Assembly (NCBI GenBank): GCA_041394705.1
Contig: JAWKHS010000008.1
Location: 124,001 to 188,000 of the forward strand
Direction of reading: 5' to 3'
From: Vicinamibacterales bacterium
GTDB lineage: Bacteria; Acidobacteriota; Vicinamibacteria; Vicinamibacterales; UBA2999
DNA length: 64,000 bases
Shown here one piece after another: positions 51,510-61,357 of the stretch. The notes under the pieces were generated by a model, which saw only the letters and a list, made by a program, of their open reading frames with translations, had not been told where the DNA came from and ran no database searches. Both the position numbers and the translations under genes were made by a program. Numbering within the stretch: the first letter of the stretch is position 1; the number at the start of each line of letters is the position of its first letter.

Positions 51510-54095
51510 TTACGACCGCGCCGCCGTGCGGCACTCCTCGAGGGCCTTTCGTACCTTGTCGATGCCTGCCCGGTCGTCGGGAAGGCTCTTCTCCCAGATC
51601 TCCACGGCCCGCTGGAGCGTGGTCTCGGCCTCGGCGAACTTCTTCCGCTGCACGAGCAGTTGTCCCAGTCCCATGAGGGCCCGCGCGACATCCGGGTGAT
51701 CGGGACGCAACGCCTCGCGGTTGATCGCCACGGCCTTCCGGAACTGTTCTTCGGCCTCGGCGAGCTTGCCTTCCCGCGCCAGCACCGAGCCCAGGCCGGC
51801 CATGTTGAGCGCGGCGGACGGATGGCGCGGGCCCTCGGTCTCGATCTTCATGGCCAGGGAACGCCGGAGGGTGTCCTCTGCTTCCTTCAGGCGGCCGAGG
51901 CTCGCCAGCTGCACGCCCAGGTTGTTCATGGCGATGGCCACGTGGGGATGCGTCTCGCCGTAGATCTTGATGCGCAACTCGAGGGCCTGGCGCGTCATGG
52001 CCACCGCGCCTTCGTGATCGCCCTTCTGCTGCAGGAGCTGCCCCAGATTGGCCAGGCTCGTGGCGAACTCGGGGTGATCCTCGCCCACCGTCTTGCGATT
52101 GAGCTCCATGCTCTCCCGGTACAGGGTCTCCGCCCGGGCGAGGTCGCCGCGGCGTGCGACCACCGAGGCCAGGTTGTTGAGATCGAGGGCGATGAAGGGA
52201 TGCACCTCCCCCACGGCCCGCTTGTCCAGCTCCAGCACCTTCCGGAATCCTTCTTCGGCGGCGGCGTAGTCGCCCAGGCGCTGTACGAGGGACGCCAGGT
52301 TGTAGAGGCTGGTCGAGGTCTCCTCGTGATCGGGCCCCAGGAGCCGGGTGCGTTGATCCAGTGCCTTCTCGAACAGGGGGCGCGCCTCCTCGTAGCGTCC
52401 CAGGTCCTGGAGCACGAAAGCGAGGTTGTTGAGGCTCTCGGCCACCTTCACGTGCTCCTCGCCGTAGATCTGGCGGCGCAGGGCCAGGGCTTCCGCGAGC
52501 TGGGTCTCGGCGTCCTTGAAGAGTCCCAGGCTCTGGTACACGCGCCCGATGGCATCCAGCAGGGTGGCCCGCGCCTCTGGTTCGTTCTGCAGGTCGCTCT
52601 TGATCCGGGCGGCGCCACGGTCGAGGACCTCCCGGGCCGTGACGGTGTTACCCCGGGCCTCCGATGGATCGGCGACCTCGAAGATGCTCACCATGAAATC
52701 CGACACCCGCCGGGACGTCGCCGCTTCCTTGGTGGCGGTCTCTTCCGCGGCCACGGCGCGGTCCCGCTCCCGGGCCACCCGTGCCGACTGGACCGCGGTC
52801 GAGATCCCGAAGCTGACCACCACGGCCAGGATCAGCGCCGCGACGCCCACCGCGACCCGATTCCGCCGGACGAACTTCCCCGTGCGATAGGTCCAGGTGT
52901 CGCCCCGGGCCCGGACGGGGAGCCCCTTCCGGTAGCGCTCGATGTCCTCGGCCAGGGCATCCACCGACGGGTAGCGCCGGTCCGGCTCCTTCTGCATGGC
53001 CATGAGTACGATGTTGTCGAGGTCGCCCGACAGCTCACGGCGGAGACGGGCGGTGGTGCTCCGCCGCGCCTGGCTCACGGCCTCCGGCGTCACGGGCTCG
53101 TCATCCGCCGGTCGATCGGCCTCCATGGGAAGCCGGGTCACCACGGTGCTCGGCTTCGCCGGGTCGACCTCGGTGAGGACACGCAGGATCTCCATCGTGG
53201 AGAGCCCGTCGAGCCGGAAGGGCCGGTGGCCCGTGAGCAGTTCGTAGAGAATGACGCCCAGGGAGTAGACGTCCGTGCGGGTGTCCACGGGCAGGCCGGT
53301 CAATCCCGCCTGTTCCGGGCTCATGAAGTCGGGCGTGCCCACCAGCTGTCCCGCCCGGGTCATCATGGATCCCGCGTCGTTCTCCTCCACGGCCTTGGCG
53401 ATCCCGAAGTCGATGATCTTCACGCGGGGCCGGCCGTCCACCGTGGCCACGAGGATGTTGGACGGCTTGAGATCGCGATGCATGATCCCGCGCTGGTGGG
53501 CGTGCTGGACCGCGCCGCAGATCTCCAGGAAGAGATCCAGGCGCTCGGCGTTGGACAGGCGCTCGCTGTCGGCGAACGCGGTGAGGTTGGTGCCGGCCAC
53601 CAGCTCCATCACGAAGTAGGGGCGCCCGCGGTCGTCGGCCCCCGCGTCCAGCACCTTCGCGATGTGCGGGTGGTCCATGAGGGCCAGGGTCTGGCGCTCG
53701 GCCTCGAACCGCGCGACCACCCGGTCGGTGTCCATGCCCCGCTTGATCAGCTTGACGGCCACGTCGCGCCGGATCGGCACGGTCTGCTCGGCCTGATAGA
53801 CGATCCCCATTCCCCCTTTGCCCAGCACGCGTACGACGCGGTATGGGCCGATCGCCGACGGGTGCGAGTCCTCCGCCAGATCGTCCAGACCCGCGCCGGC
53901 CACTTCCTCCTGAAGCCGTCCCGTCGCCAGGATGTTGGGGGTGGCGCTGTCGTGGGCCAGCAGCGACTCCACGTCGGCGCGCAGGCCGGGATCACCCGCG
54001 CACTCCCGATCGAGGAGCGTGCGCCGCTCGGCCGGGCCCAGATCGCGGCATTCGAGCACCAGCGCCTTGATGCGGTCGAATCGACTCGTGCTCAC
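51510..54095 (-). CDS. Membrane Ser/Thr protein kinase with TPR domain
   Basis: 861 residues. PknB-type kinase: glycine loop GKGGMG (92-97), VAVK Lys115, HRDLKPSN (Asp208), DFG (Asp229), GTPDFMSPEQ activation segment. A transmembrane helix near 408-430 (VGVAALILAVVVSFGIS) is followed by about ten 42-residue TPR units of the kinesin-light-chain/NPHP3 type (AESLNNLAFVLQDLGRYEEA...) out to the C-terminus, outside the membrane. It is common in Acidobacteriota and probably signals through TPR-bound partners. GTG start with GGAGG seven bases upstream. Confidence 0.95.
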   Translation of the reverse strand: MSTSRFDRIKALVLECRDLGPAERRTLLDRECAGDPGLRADVESLLAHDSATPNILATGRLQEEVAGAGLDDLAEDSHPSAIGPYRVVRVLGKGGMGIVYQAEQTVPIRRDVAVKLIKRGMDTDRVVARFEAERQTLALMDHPHIAKVLDAGADDRGRPYFVMELVAGTNLTAFADSERLSNAERLDLFLEICGAVQHAHQRGIMHRDLKPSNILVATVDGRPRVKIIDFGIAKAVEENDAGSMMTRAGQLVGTPDFMSPEQAGLTGLPVDTRTDVYSLGVILYELLTGHRPFRLDGLSTMEILRVLTEVDPAKPSTVVTRLPMEADRPADDEPVTPEAVSQARRSTTARLRRELSGDLDNIVLMAMQKEPDRRYPSVDALAEDIERYRKGLPVRARGDTWTYRTGKFVRRNRVAVGVAALILAVVVSFGISTAVQSARVARERDRAVAAEETATKEAATSRRVSDFMVSIFEVADPSEARGNTVTAREVLDRGAARIKSDLQNEPEARATLLDAIGRVYQSLGLFKDAETQLAEALALRRQIYGEEHVKVAESLNNLAFVLQDLGRYEEARPLFEKALDQRTRLLGPDHEETSTSLYNLASLVQRLGDYAAAEEGFRKVLELDKRAVGEVHPFIALDLNNLASVVARRGDLARAETLYRESMELNRKTVGEDHPEFATSLANLGQLLQQKGDHEGAVAMTRQALELRIKIYGETHPHVAIAMNNLGVQLASLGRLKEAEDTLRRSLAMKIETEGPRHPSAALNMAGLGSVLAREGKLAEAEEQFRKAVAINREALRPDHPDVARALMGLGQLLVQRKKFAEAETTLQRAVEIWEKSLPDDRAGIDKVRKALEECRTAARS

Positions 54096-54144
54096 CGTGC
54101 GCCTCCGGTGTCAGGGACGGCGCTGACGGCGCCTCATCCGCGAC

Positions 54145-55290
54145 TCAGCCGAGCGTGAAGCTCCTGACGACGTAGGCGACGCCGAAGCCCAGGTACGTCC
54201 CCATCGCATAGCCGACCAGCCCCATGACGATGCCGGGCAGCACCAGTCCCGGCCACTCGCGGGCCGCGGCGATGGCCAGCGCGCTCGACGGCCCGCCCAC
54301 CGACGCCTGGGACGCCACCGAGAGCGTCCCCACGTCGAACTTCAGGAGGCGCCCGCCTCCGTACACCACCAGGAAGTGAACGCCCACGACGACCAGCGTG
54401 TAGACGAACACCATCACGCCCGCCGTGGCGATTTCCGACACGCGCGACCAGATGCCGATCACGACGAAGAACAGGTGCAGCACCATCGTGCCCAGCTGCA
54501 GCGCGCCCTCGCTCCTGCCGAACCACGGACTGTGGCCGAGGAGCAGCGCGTAGGTCGTCAGCCACAGCACGGCCGGCACCTGCGGCACGAGGCGCGCGGT
54601 GAGGTCGGACGCCGTCAGGAGCAGCAGTCCCACGGCGAGCAGCACGGACAGGTCCAGCGCGGAGAGCGCCGCGGGGGCGAAGAACGGGTGCTGGCTGGCG
54701 TCGCCGGCCGACGGCTCGCGCAGCGCCGTGATCTCCTCGGGGACCGGCGGATAGAAGCGGCCGATCCAGAGCGGCAGCGCGAGCGTGGCCGCCATGGCGA
54801 TGCCGGACGTGAGCGCATCGGCCGCCGTGACGCCCGCCCAGAGCGAATCCGGCAGGCCCAGGCCGCGTCCCACGGCCACGAAGTTCACCGAGCCGCCGGT
54901 GTAGGTGGCCGTGTACACGCCCGCGAGGACCCAGGCGTCGTCGCCGAGGGCCCCACCGAACAGCACGGCCCCAACCACCGCGCCCAGCGCGATGCCGGAC
55001 ACCGCGAGCCCGAACGCGGCCGTCATCCGGGGGCCGGCCTTCTTCACGTCGGCGAGGTTCACCGACAGCAACAGCCAGGCGATGGCCAGGTTCGTCACCG
55101 GTCCGGCGATGGTGTCGTACACGGGTGAGGTCGCCGGCACCAGTCCCGCATTCGAGACCAGCGCCCCCAGAATCAACGTGAGCAGGGACGCGCCCAGCCG
55201 CGCGCAGGCGGCCACGTGCCGGTTCAGGAGGAACGCCAGCGCGGCCAGTGCGGCGATGAGCGCGGCAAGCGAGAGCGGCGCGGCAATCAC
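54145..55290 (-). CDS. DUF819-family membrane permease
   Basis: 381 residues with ten or more hydrophobic helices and the DUF819/YjcL motifs (AGVYTATYTGGSVNFVAVGRG, VASQASVGGPSSALAIAAAR). The fold is related to sodium-dependent carboxylate or amino-acid transporters, but the substrate is unknown. GTG at 55290 (GTGATTGCCGCG). It lies 49 bp downstream of nothing on its strand, so it is likely monocistronic, sharing a 210-bp divergent region with the esterase. Confidence 0.88.
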   Translation of the reverse strand: MIAAPLSLAALIAALAALAFLLNRHVAACARLGASLLTLILGALVSNAGLVPATSPVYDTIAGPVTNLAIAWLLLSVNLADVKKAGPRMTAAFGLAVSGIALGAVVGAVLFGGALGDDAWVLAGVYTATYTGGSVNFVAVGRGLGLPDSLWAGVTAADALTSGIAMAATLALPLWIGRFYPPVPEEITALREPSAGDASQHPFFAPAALSALDLSVLLAVGLLLLTASDLTARLVPQVPAVLWLTTYALLLGHSPWFGRSEGALQLGTMVLHLFFVVIGIWSRVSEIATAGVMVFVYTLVVVGVHFLVVYGGGRLLKFDVGTLSVASQASVGGPSSALAIAAAREWPGLVLPGIVMGLVGYAMGTYLGFGVAYVVRSFTLG

Positions 55291-55486
55291 GGCACCAGGC
55301 TCCGGGGAGCACGGACGCCCGCGCCGTCCCGGCGGGACGACAGGGCGAGGACGGACAGGGACCCCGGCATGGTGGTCGGCATCATGCCATCACCCGCGCG
55401 GCCAGGGAACGCTTTCAGCGCGGCGACACAGGACTGGGGCCCTGTGGACCGGGCGGGCCGACCGGCGCGCCAGTGGGGCGGGGGCG

Positions 55487-55492
55487 TAGAAT
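55487..55492 (+). promoter_or_regulatory. Candidate -10 of esterase gene
   Basis: TAGAAT ends 8 nt before the GTG at 55501, without a ribosome site; a leaderless promoter is likely. Confidence 0.45.
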
Positions 55493-55500
55493 CTCGCCAC

Positions 55501-56361
55501 GTGGACGCCCGTTCCCTCTCACCTCGACGCCGCGTTCGCACGCGCGTCCTCGGACTGGTGACGATGGCAGCGGCCGCCACCGCGCTCGTCCGGGCGGGCG
55601 CCCCCCAGGGGCCGGCACCCGGCGCGGCGCGCGGAGCCGACGCACCGCTCAGCTTCACGGTGCCGTCCCGGGTCCTTGGCGAGGCCCGTCTCGTCAACGT
55701 GCAGATTCCGGCCGCCTGTGCGGGCCGGTCGCCCTGCCCCGTGCTCTACATGCCGGACGGCGGCATGCACGAGGACTTCCCCCACGTGGCCGCGGCGGTA
55801 ACGGCGCTGATGACCGACCATCGCATCCGGCCCACGATCCTCGTCGGCGTCCCGAACACCGCGCGCCGTCGCGATCTCACCGGACCGACCACCGTCGACA
55901 GCGACCGCGCGATCGCGCCGGTGGTCGGTGGCTCGGCGGCCTTCCGCCGCTTCCTGCGCGACGAGCTCATCCCCGAAGTGACGCGCCGCTTCCATCCCGC
56001 CGACGAGCGGGCCATCGTGGGCGAGTCGCTGGCCGGCCTGTTCGTGATCGAGACCTTCCTTGTGGAGCCCGCGCTCTTCACCCACTACGTGGCGCTGGAT
56101 CCCAGCCTGTGGTGGAACGGCGGCGCGCTCGTGGCATCGGCCGGCGACCAGCTCGGCGCCCTGCACGCCACGCCGCGGTCGATCTTCTTCGCCAGCGCCG
56201 ACACCCCGGAGATGGTCGCGGCCTGCGAACGCCTGGCCGCCACCCTCCGAACGCGCGCGCCCGGCAGCCTGCGCTGGCACTACCAGCCGCGTCCCGACCT
56301 CACACACGCCACGATCTTCCGCGGGATCGAGGCCACGGCGCTGGCGTTCGCGCTGCGCTGA
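55501..56361 (+). CDS. Secreted esterase-D/Fes-type hydrolase
   Basis: 286 residues. Basic N-terminus and hydrophobic export segment (RVLGLVTMAAAATALV). Alpha/beta hydrolase of the putative-esterase family (PF00756): PVLYMPDGGMHEDF, nucleophile elbow VGESLAGLF, DPSLWWNGG and the catalytic histidine in LTHATIFRG. It may act on siderophore or trehalose-type esters or on ferulate; the sequence does not decide. The GTG at 55501 is set by a TAGAAT just upstream. Confidence 0.87.
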   Translation: MDARSLSPRRRVRTRVLGLVTMAAAATALVRAGAPQGPAPGAARGADAPLSFTVPSRVLGEARLVNVQIPAACAGRSPCPVLYMPDGGMHEDFPHVAAAVTALMTDHRIRPTILVGVPNTARRRDLTGPTTVDSDRAIAPVVGGSAAFRRFLRDELIPEVTRRFHPADERAIVGESLAGLFVIETFLVEPALFTHYVALDPSLWWNGGALVASAGDQLGALHATPRSIFFASADTPEMVAACERLAATLRTRAPGSLRWHYQPRPDLTHATIFRGIEATALAFALR

Positions 56362-56413
56362 CGGATCGCCGCGACGCCCTCACGACGCGAGTGTCCGCGC
56401 CGCGGCGGCCGTG

Positions 56414-59400
56414 TCAGTCGTTGTCGGCGATGGTGACCGTCGCCGTGCCCGACGCGCCCACCACGACGGTGGCGCTCGGGTTGATGGTGAGCACCACGGT
56501 CTCGGGGCCCTCGACGACGGCGTCGTCGACGGGCGTGATCGTCAGCACGGCCGATGCCTGGCCCGCCGGAATGGTGAGGCTCGACGGGATGACCACGAAG
56601 TCGGAGCTGGAGGTCGCGGTGCCCGACCGCGTGAAGCTCACGGTCAGCGCCTGGGCCAGATTGCCGCCCCGCCGGGTGACCGTGAACGCTCCCGGGTCGG
56701 GGCCTGTTTCGGACGCGTCGGGATCGGTCGCCACGATCTCCACCACCGGCGGGTCGTCGGCGATCGTGACGGTGCCGCGGTCGGCGGCGCCGATCACGTA
56801 GCCGGTGCTGGCCGCGAGCGTGAGGATGGCGGTCTCGGGCGGCTCCACGAGATTGTCGGCGACCGGAACCACCGACACGGTGACCGTGGTCTGGCCCGCG
56901 GGGATCACGACGAGGGACAGGGCGCCGCCGAGGCTGACGTAGTCGCTCCCGTTGGTCGCCGTGCCGGACTTCTGGAAGAACACGTTGAGCGCGGATGCCG
57001 TGTCCCCGCCCGACCGCCGGAACTGCACCACGCCCGGATCGAGCCCCGCTTCGGAGGCGTCGGGATCCACCACCAGGACGTCGACGATCGGGGGATCGTC
57101 CGCGATCGTGACGGTGCCGGACGCCGGCGTCCCCACCACGTAGGTCGAACCGACGGACGGGTTGAGCGTCATCGTGACGGTATCGTCGCCCTCGACGAGG
57201 TTGTCCGCCAGCGGCACGACCGGTACCGTGACGGCCGCCTGGCCCGCCGCAAACGTCACGACGCCGCTCAGCACGACGTAGTCCCGGTTCGCTACCCCCG
57301 TGCCGCCGATCGCGACCGACACGGACTGGGACGCGGCCAGGTTGCCCCCCGTCCGGGTCAGCAGGAACGCCCCCGGCACGAGTCCGGCCTCGGCCGCGTC
57401 CGGCGCCGACGCCGTCAGCGTGACCACCATCGGGTCGTCGGCGATCGTCACCGTGGCGGACGACGGGGCGCCCACGACGTAGGTCACCCGCGGGAGCACC
57501 GTCACGACGAGCTGCTCGGGGCCTTCGACGACGTTGTCCGCGCGCGGGACGACGGGCACGGCCAGCGCCGCGGCGCCCGCCGGGATCGTCACGATCACGC
57601 CAATCGGCTCGTAGTCGGTGTTGGTGACGGTGCCGCCCAGGCCCAGGAACACGTCGAGCGGCGCCGACACGTCGCCGGTGCGCCGCAGGGTGAGCTGTCC
57701 GGGATCCAGCCCGGCTTCGCTCGCGTCGGGATCGGTGGCGTCGATGGTCACGGCGCCGAGGTCGTCGTCGGTGATGGTCAGCGCGGCGATCCCGGGGACG
57801 ACGACGGCGTAGTCGGAGCCTGGCGCGATCGCCACAGTGACGATCTCGGCGCCTTCGACCAGGCTGTCGTCGATGGGGACCACCGCAAGCTGCGCGCTCG
57901 AGGCGCCGGCCGGAATCGTGAGGCTCGTGCCGAGACTCTGGTAGTCCACGCCCTCGGTGGCCGCGCCGCCCACGCTCAGCGCGACCACGAGCGGCGAGGT
58001 CGTCGGACCTGTCCGGGTGACCTCGAACGATCCGGGGTCCGGCCCCGCCTCGCCGGCCGTGCCGTCGCTCACCGTGATGGTGACCGAGGGCCGCTCGTCG
58101 TCGAGGATGGTGACGCCGCCCTGGTCGGGCACGCCCACTTGGTAGCCGGGCCCAGGCAGGAGGCGGAGCGTCACCGTCTCGGGCCCTTCGAGCAGCGCGT
58201 CGTCCACCGGCGTCACGATCACGACGGCGTCGGTCGCCCCCGGGGCGAAGGTCACGGAGCCCGGGAGCGCCACGTAGTCGGCGGCGGACGTCGCGCTGCC
58301 GGAGACGGTGTACGCCACGGTGAGGGCGGGGACGGTGTCGCCCGCCCGCGAGAACGTGAGGGCGGCGGTGTCGGAACCGTTCTCCGAGGCGGTGAGGTCG
58401 CTCGCCACGACCGACACGAGGGTGTCGTCGTCGGTAATGGTCACGTTGGCCACCGAGGGCGTGCCGACGAGGTAGGCGCCACCCGGCAACAGGCGGAGCG
58501 TGACGCCCTCGCTGGCCTCGAAGACGGCATCGTCCACCGGGACGACGTCGATGACGGCTGTCGCCGCTCCCGCCGCGATGGTCGCGGTGGCCGGGAGCGG
58601 CAGGTAGTCGACGCCGGGCGTGGCGGTGCCGAGGACCTCCAGATTCACCACGAGCGCGCTCGTGATCGGACCGGACCGCGTCACCGTGAACTGGCCGGGG
58701 TCGCCCGCCTCGGACGCGTCCGGATCGTTCGCCGCCAGCGTCACGACGGGCACGGTGCCGTCCGCGATGGTCACGAGGGCGGAGGACGGCGCGCCGACGT
58801 CGTAGCCGAGGCCGGCGACGAGGTCGAGCGTCACGGTCTCGGCGCCTTCCACGTCCGCGTCCGCGATCGGCACGATGGCCACCGTCGCCTGCGCGTCGCC
58901 CGCCGCGAACGTCACCGAGCTGCCGACGGCCTCGTAGTCGATGCCGTTCCCTGCGGTGCCGCGAATCGCAATGTCGACGACCAGGGGCATTCCCACCGGA
59001 CCCGTCCGGGACAGCGTGAACGCGCCCGGATCGAGCCCCTGCTCCGAGGCCTGCGGGTCGGAGGCGTCCACGGTCACGAGGGGCGCCGTGGCCGTGATGA
59101 CAACCAGGTCCGGCTGACTGGCCTGCACGCCGTCGTCCACGACGAGCTGCGCCGTGTACTGGCCGGGCAGGTCCGCCACGAACGTCGGAGCGACGGCGGC
59201 CGGGTCCGACAGCGCCGCGGTGCTGCCGGCGGGCGCCGTCAGGAGCGTCCATGTGACCGTCAGCGGCGCCCCTTCGGGATCGCTCGAGCCGCCGCCATCC
59301 AGCTGCACGGTGGCGCCGGCGGGCACGGTCTGGTCCGGACCGGCGTCGGCCGTGGGTGGCAGGTTGAGGGTCGAGAGGCTGACGGTGTCGGGGGCGCTGT

Positions 59401-61171
59401 CCACGAAGCCGTCGTTCACGACGAGTTGAGCCACGTAGGTCCCCGGCACATCGGCCACGAACGACGGACCGGGTGTGTCGGCGTCGGTGAGCGCGGCCGC
59501 GCTGCCCGCCGGCCGGCTGACGAGGGACCAGGCGTAGCCGAGCGGCTGGCCGTCCGGATCCGACGACCCAGACCCGTCCAGCACCACGAGCGCACCGGGG
59601 AGGACGTCGGTGCGATCCGGTCCCGCGTCCGCGATGGGCGCCGAGTTCACGGTGGAGACGACGAGCGCGTCGGGCACGCTGTCCAGCTGTCCGTCGTTCA
59701 CCACGAGCTGGAGCGCGTAGTCTCCGGGCTGGTCCGCGACGAACGTCGTCACGGCCGCCGACGGGTCCTGGAGGACGGCCACGCTGCCCGCCGGCGCCGA
59801 GACGATCGTCCAGTGGAAGCTCAAGGGATCGCCGTCGGCGTCGCCCGAGCCGCTGCCGTCGACGGTCACGATCTGGCCGGCCGTGACCGTCTGATCGGGT
59901 CCGGCCACGGCGACGGGGCGCGTGTTCGACGTGGACACCATGACGGTGTCGGGATCGCTGTCTGCGAGCCCGTCGTTCACCACGAGCTGCGCCACGTAGG
60001 CACCGGGCAGGTCGGCGGTGAAGCGCGGAGCGACGGACGTCGGCGCCGTCAGGGCGGCGGCGCTGCCGGGCGGCACCGACACGAGGGCCCAGGCGTAGGT
60101 GAGCGGGTTGCCGTCCACGTCGGTGGAGCCGCTGCCGTCGAGCGTCACCGTCTGTCCCACGGCCACGCGCTGGTCGGGCCCGGCATCGGCGATCGGCCGC
60201 GTGTTGTCGGTGGTGAGTTCGACCGTGTCGGGGGCGCTCGCCACCTGGCCATCCGAGACGACCAGGCTGGCGACGTAGGTGCCGGCGGCGTCGGCCACGA
60301 ACGTCGGGCGGACGGCGCGCGGATCGTCGAGGACGGCGAGACTCCCCGCCGGCCGCTGGACGATCTGCCAGAGGAACGTCAGCGGATCGCCGTCCGGATC
60401 GGTGGACCCGCTGCCGTCGAGCTGCGCCACGGCGCCCAGTACGAGGCGCTGGTCGGGTCCGGCATCGGCGATCGGCGCGCCGTTCGCCGTCGATACTTCC
60501 ACGACGTCGGGCGCGCTGTCCTGCCGCCCGTCGTTCACGACGAGGGCCACCACGTAGCGCCCCGGGGCGTCCACCACGAACTCCGGGCGCACGCTGCCGG
60601 CGTCGGCGAGGACGGCGGCACTTCCCGGCGGCGTGGACACGAACGCCCAGCGGTAGGTCAGCGGATCGCCGTCGGGGTCGGTGGACGCGGACCCGTCGAG
60701 CACCACGCGGTCGAACAGCGCGGCGGTCTGGTCCGGACCCGCGGCGGCCTGGGGCGCTCGGTTCCCCGTGGCGACGTCGATGACCCAGCGGAAATCCCGG
60801 ATGACATCGAGCCAGCGCCCGTGGCGCCGGATGGCCGCGGTGTCCGTGCTCCACGCGGTGCCGAACCGGCCCACCGGTCCGAACGTCAGCGTGCCGTCCA
60901 GCACCGTGGCCGCCGGCGAGGCGCCGGTCAGCGTGGCGGTCGCTCCGGGAACGGGCGCCCCGATGTTGAAGAGCCGCGCCCGGAAGACGTAGTCGGTGCC
61001 GTCGGCCGTGGCCGTCTGGGACACCAACGCGTACTGGATCAGGTACAGGTCGCGCGAGTGGGCGTCGAGGCGGGGGGCGCCGAGCAGGACGAGCACCGAC
61101 AACGCCCAGGCGAGGCCGGAGCGATGGAGCGGGCGCGGGCGCGGAGGCGGAATCGGGGGAGCGGTGGCCAT
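56414..61171 (-). CDS. Giant secreted PKD plus Calx-beta repeat protein
   Basis: 1585 residues. Signal peptide (SGLAWALSVLVLLGAPRLDAHS), a short unique domain, then six PKD/REJ-like repeats each opening with an ADAGPDQ-type motif (last: PPTADAGPDQTVPAG). Eight Calx-beta repeats follow, each opening with a DPDASEAGLDPG-type acidic calcium-binding motif and ending VTIADD. The last repeat ends at GTATVTIADND with the stop, without a membrane anchor, PEP-CTERM or dockerin. It is likely an extracellular calcium-binding adhesin. ATG at 61171 with GAGGAGA upstream. Repeats are also strong at the DNA level. Confidence 0.92.
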   Translation of the reverse strand: MATAPPIPPPRPRPLHRSGLAWALSVLVLLGAPRLDAHSRDLYLIQYALVSQTATADGTDYVFRARLFNIGAPVPGATATLTGASPAATVLDGTLTFGPVGRFGTAWSTDTAAIRRHGRWLDVIRDFRWVIDVATGNRAPQAAAGPDQTAALFDRVVLDGSASTDPDGDPLTYRWAFVSTPPGSAAVLADAGSVRPEFVVDAPGRYVVALVVNDGRQDSAPDVVEVSTANGAPIADAGPDQRLVLGAVAQLDGSGSTDPDGDPLTFLWQIVQRPAGSLAVLDDPRAVRPTFVADAAGTYVASLVVSDGQVASAPDTVELTTDNTRPIADAGPDQRVAVGQTVTLDGSGSTDVDGNPLTYAWALVSVPPGSAAALTAPTSVAPRFTADLPGAYVAQLVVNDGLADSDPDTVMVSTSNTRPVAVAGPDQTVTAGQIVTVDGSGSGDADGDPLSFHWTIVSAPAGSVAVLQDPSAAVTTFVADQPGDYALQLVVNDGQLDSVPDALVVSTVNSAPIADAGPDRTDVLPGALVVLDGSGSSDPDGQPLGYAWSLVSRPAGSAAALTDADTPGPSFVADVPGTYVAQLVVNDGFVDSAPDTVSLSTLNLPPTADAGPDQTVPAGATVQLDGGGSSDPEGAPLTVTWTLLTAPAGSTAALSDPAAVAPTFVADLPGQYTAQLVVDDGVQASQPDLVVITATAPLVTVDASDPQASEQGLDPGAFTLSRTGPVGMPLVVDIAIRGTAGNGIDYEAVGSSVTFAAGDAQATVAIVPIADADVEGAETVTLDLVAGLGYDVGAPSSALVTIADGTVPVVTLAANDPDASEAGDPGQFTVTRSGPITSALVVNLEVLGTATPGVDYLPLPATATIAAGAATAVIDVVPVDDAVFEASEGVTLRLLPGGAYLVGTPSVANVTITDDDTLVSVVASDLTASENGSDTAALTFSRAGDTVPALTVAYTVSGSATSAADYVALPGSVTFAPGATDAVVIVTPVDDALLEGPETVTLRLLPGPGYQVGVPDQGGVTILDDERPSVTITVSDGTAGEAGPDPGSFEVTRTGPTTSPLVVALSVGGAATEGVDYQSLGTSLTIPAGASSAQLAVVPIDDSLVEGAEIVTVAIAPGSDYAVVVPGIAALTITDDDLGAVTIDATDPDASEAGLDPGQLTLRRTGDVSAPLDVFLGLGGTVTNTDYEPIGVIVTIPAGAAALAVPVVPRADNVVEGPEQLVVTVLPRVTYVVGAPSSATVTIADDPMVVTLTASAPDAAEAGLVPGAFLLTRTGGNLAASQSVSVAIGGTGVANRDYVVLSGVVTFAAGQAAVTVPVVPLADNLVEGDDTVTMTLNPSVGSTYVVGTPASGTVTIADDPPIVDVLVVDPDASEAGLDPGVVQFRRSGGDTASALNVFFQKSGTATNGSDYVSLGGALSLVVIPAGQTTVTVSVVPVADNLVEPPETAILTLAASTGYVIGAADRGTVTIADDPPVVEIVATDPDASETGPDPGAFTVTRRGGNLAQALTVSFTRSGTATSSSDFVVIPSSLTIPAGQASAVLTITPVDDAVVEGPETVVLTINPSATVVVGASGTATVTIADND

Positions 61172-61357
61172 GCGACGTCTCCTCAGTGGGCTCTGAGAGA
61201 TATACGCGTCAGCCCCCCCCAAAACCGGACATGGGCGCCGAAAACGGCGGGATCCGGGTTCACCGGACGGACCGTGACCACCCGGGTCCGGGCCGTACGT
61301 CGGAACGCCCGGGGCCATCGGGCCACCGGGCGTCCATTCGCCGGGCGTCGCCGCCGG

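Noticed and set aside
56414..60800. Regularly spaced repeats resembling a CRISPR-like array
   Set aside because: The ~300-bp period matches ~100-residue PKD and Calx-beta domains in frame; repeats are too long and imperfect, and no cas genes are nearby.
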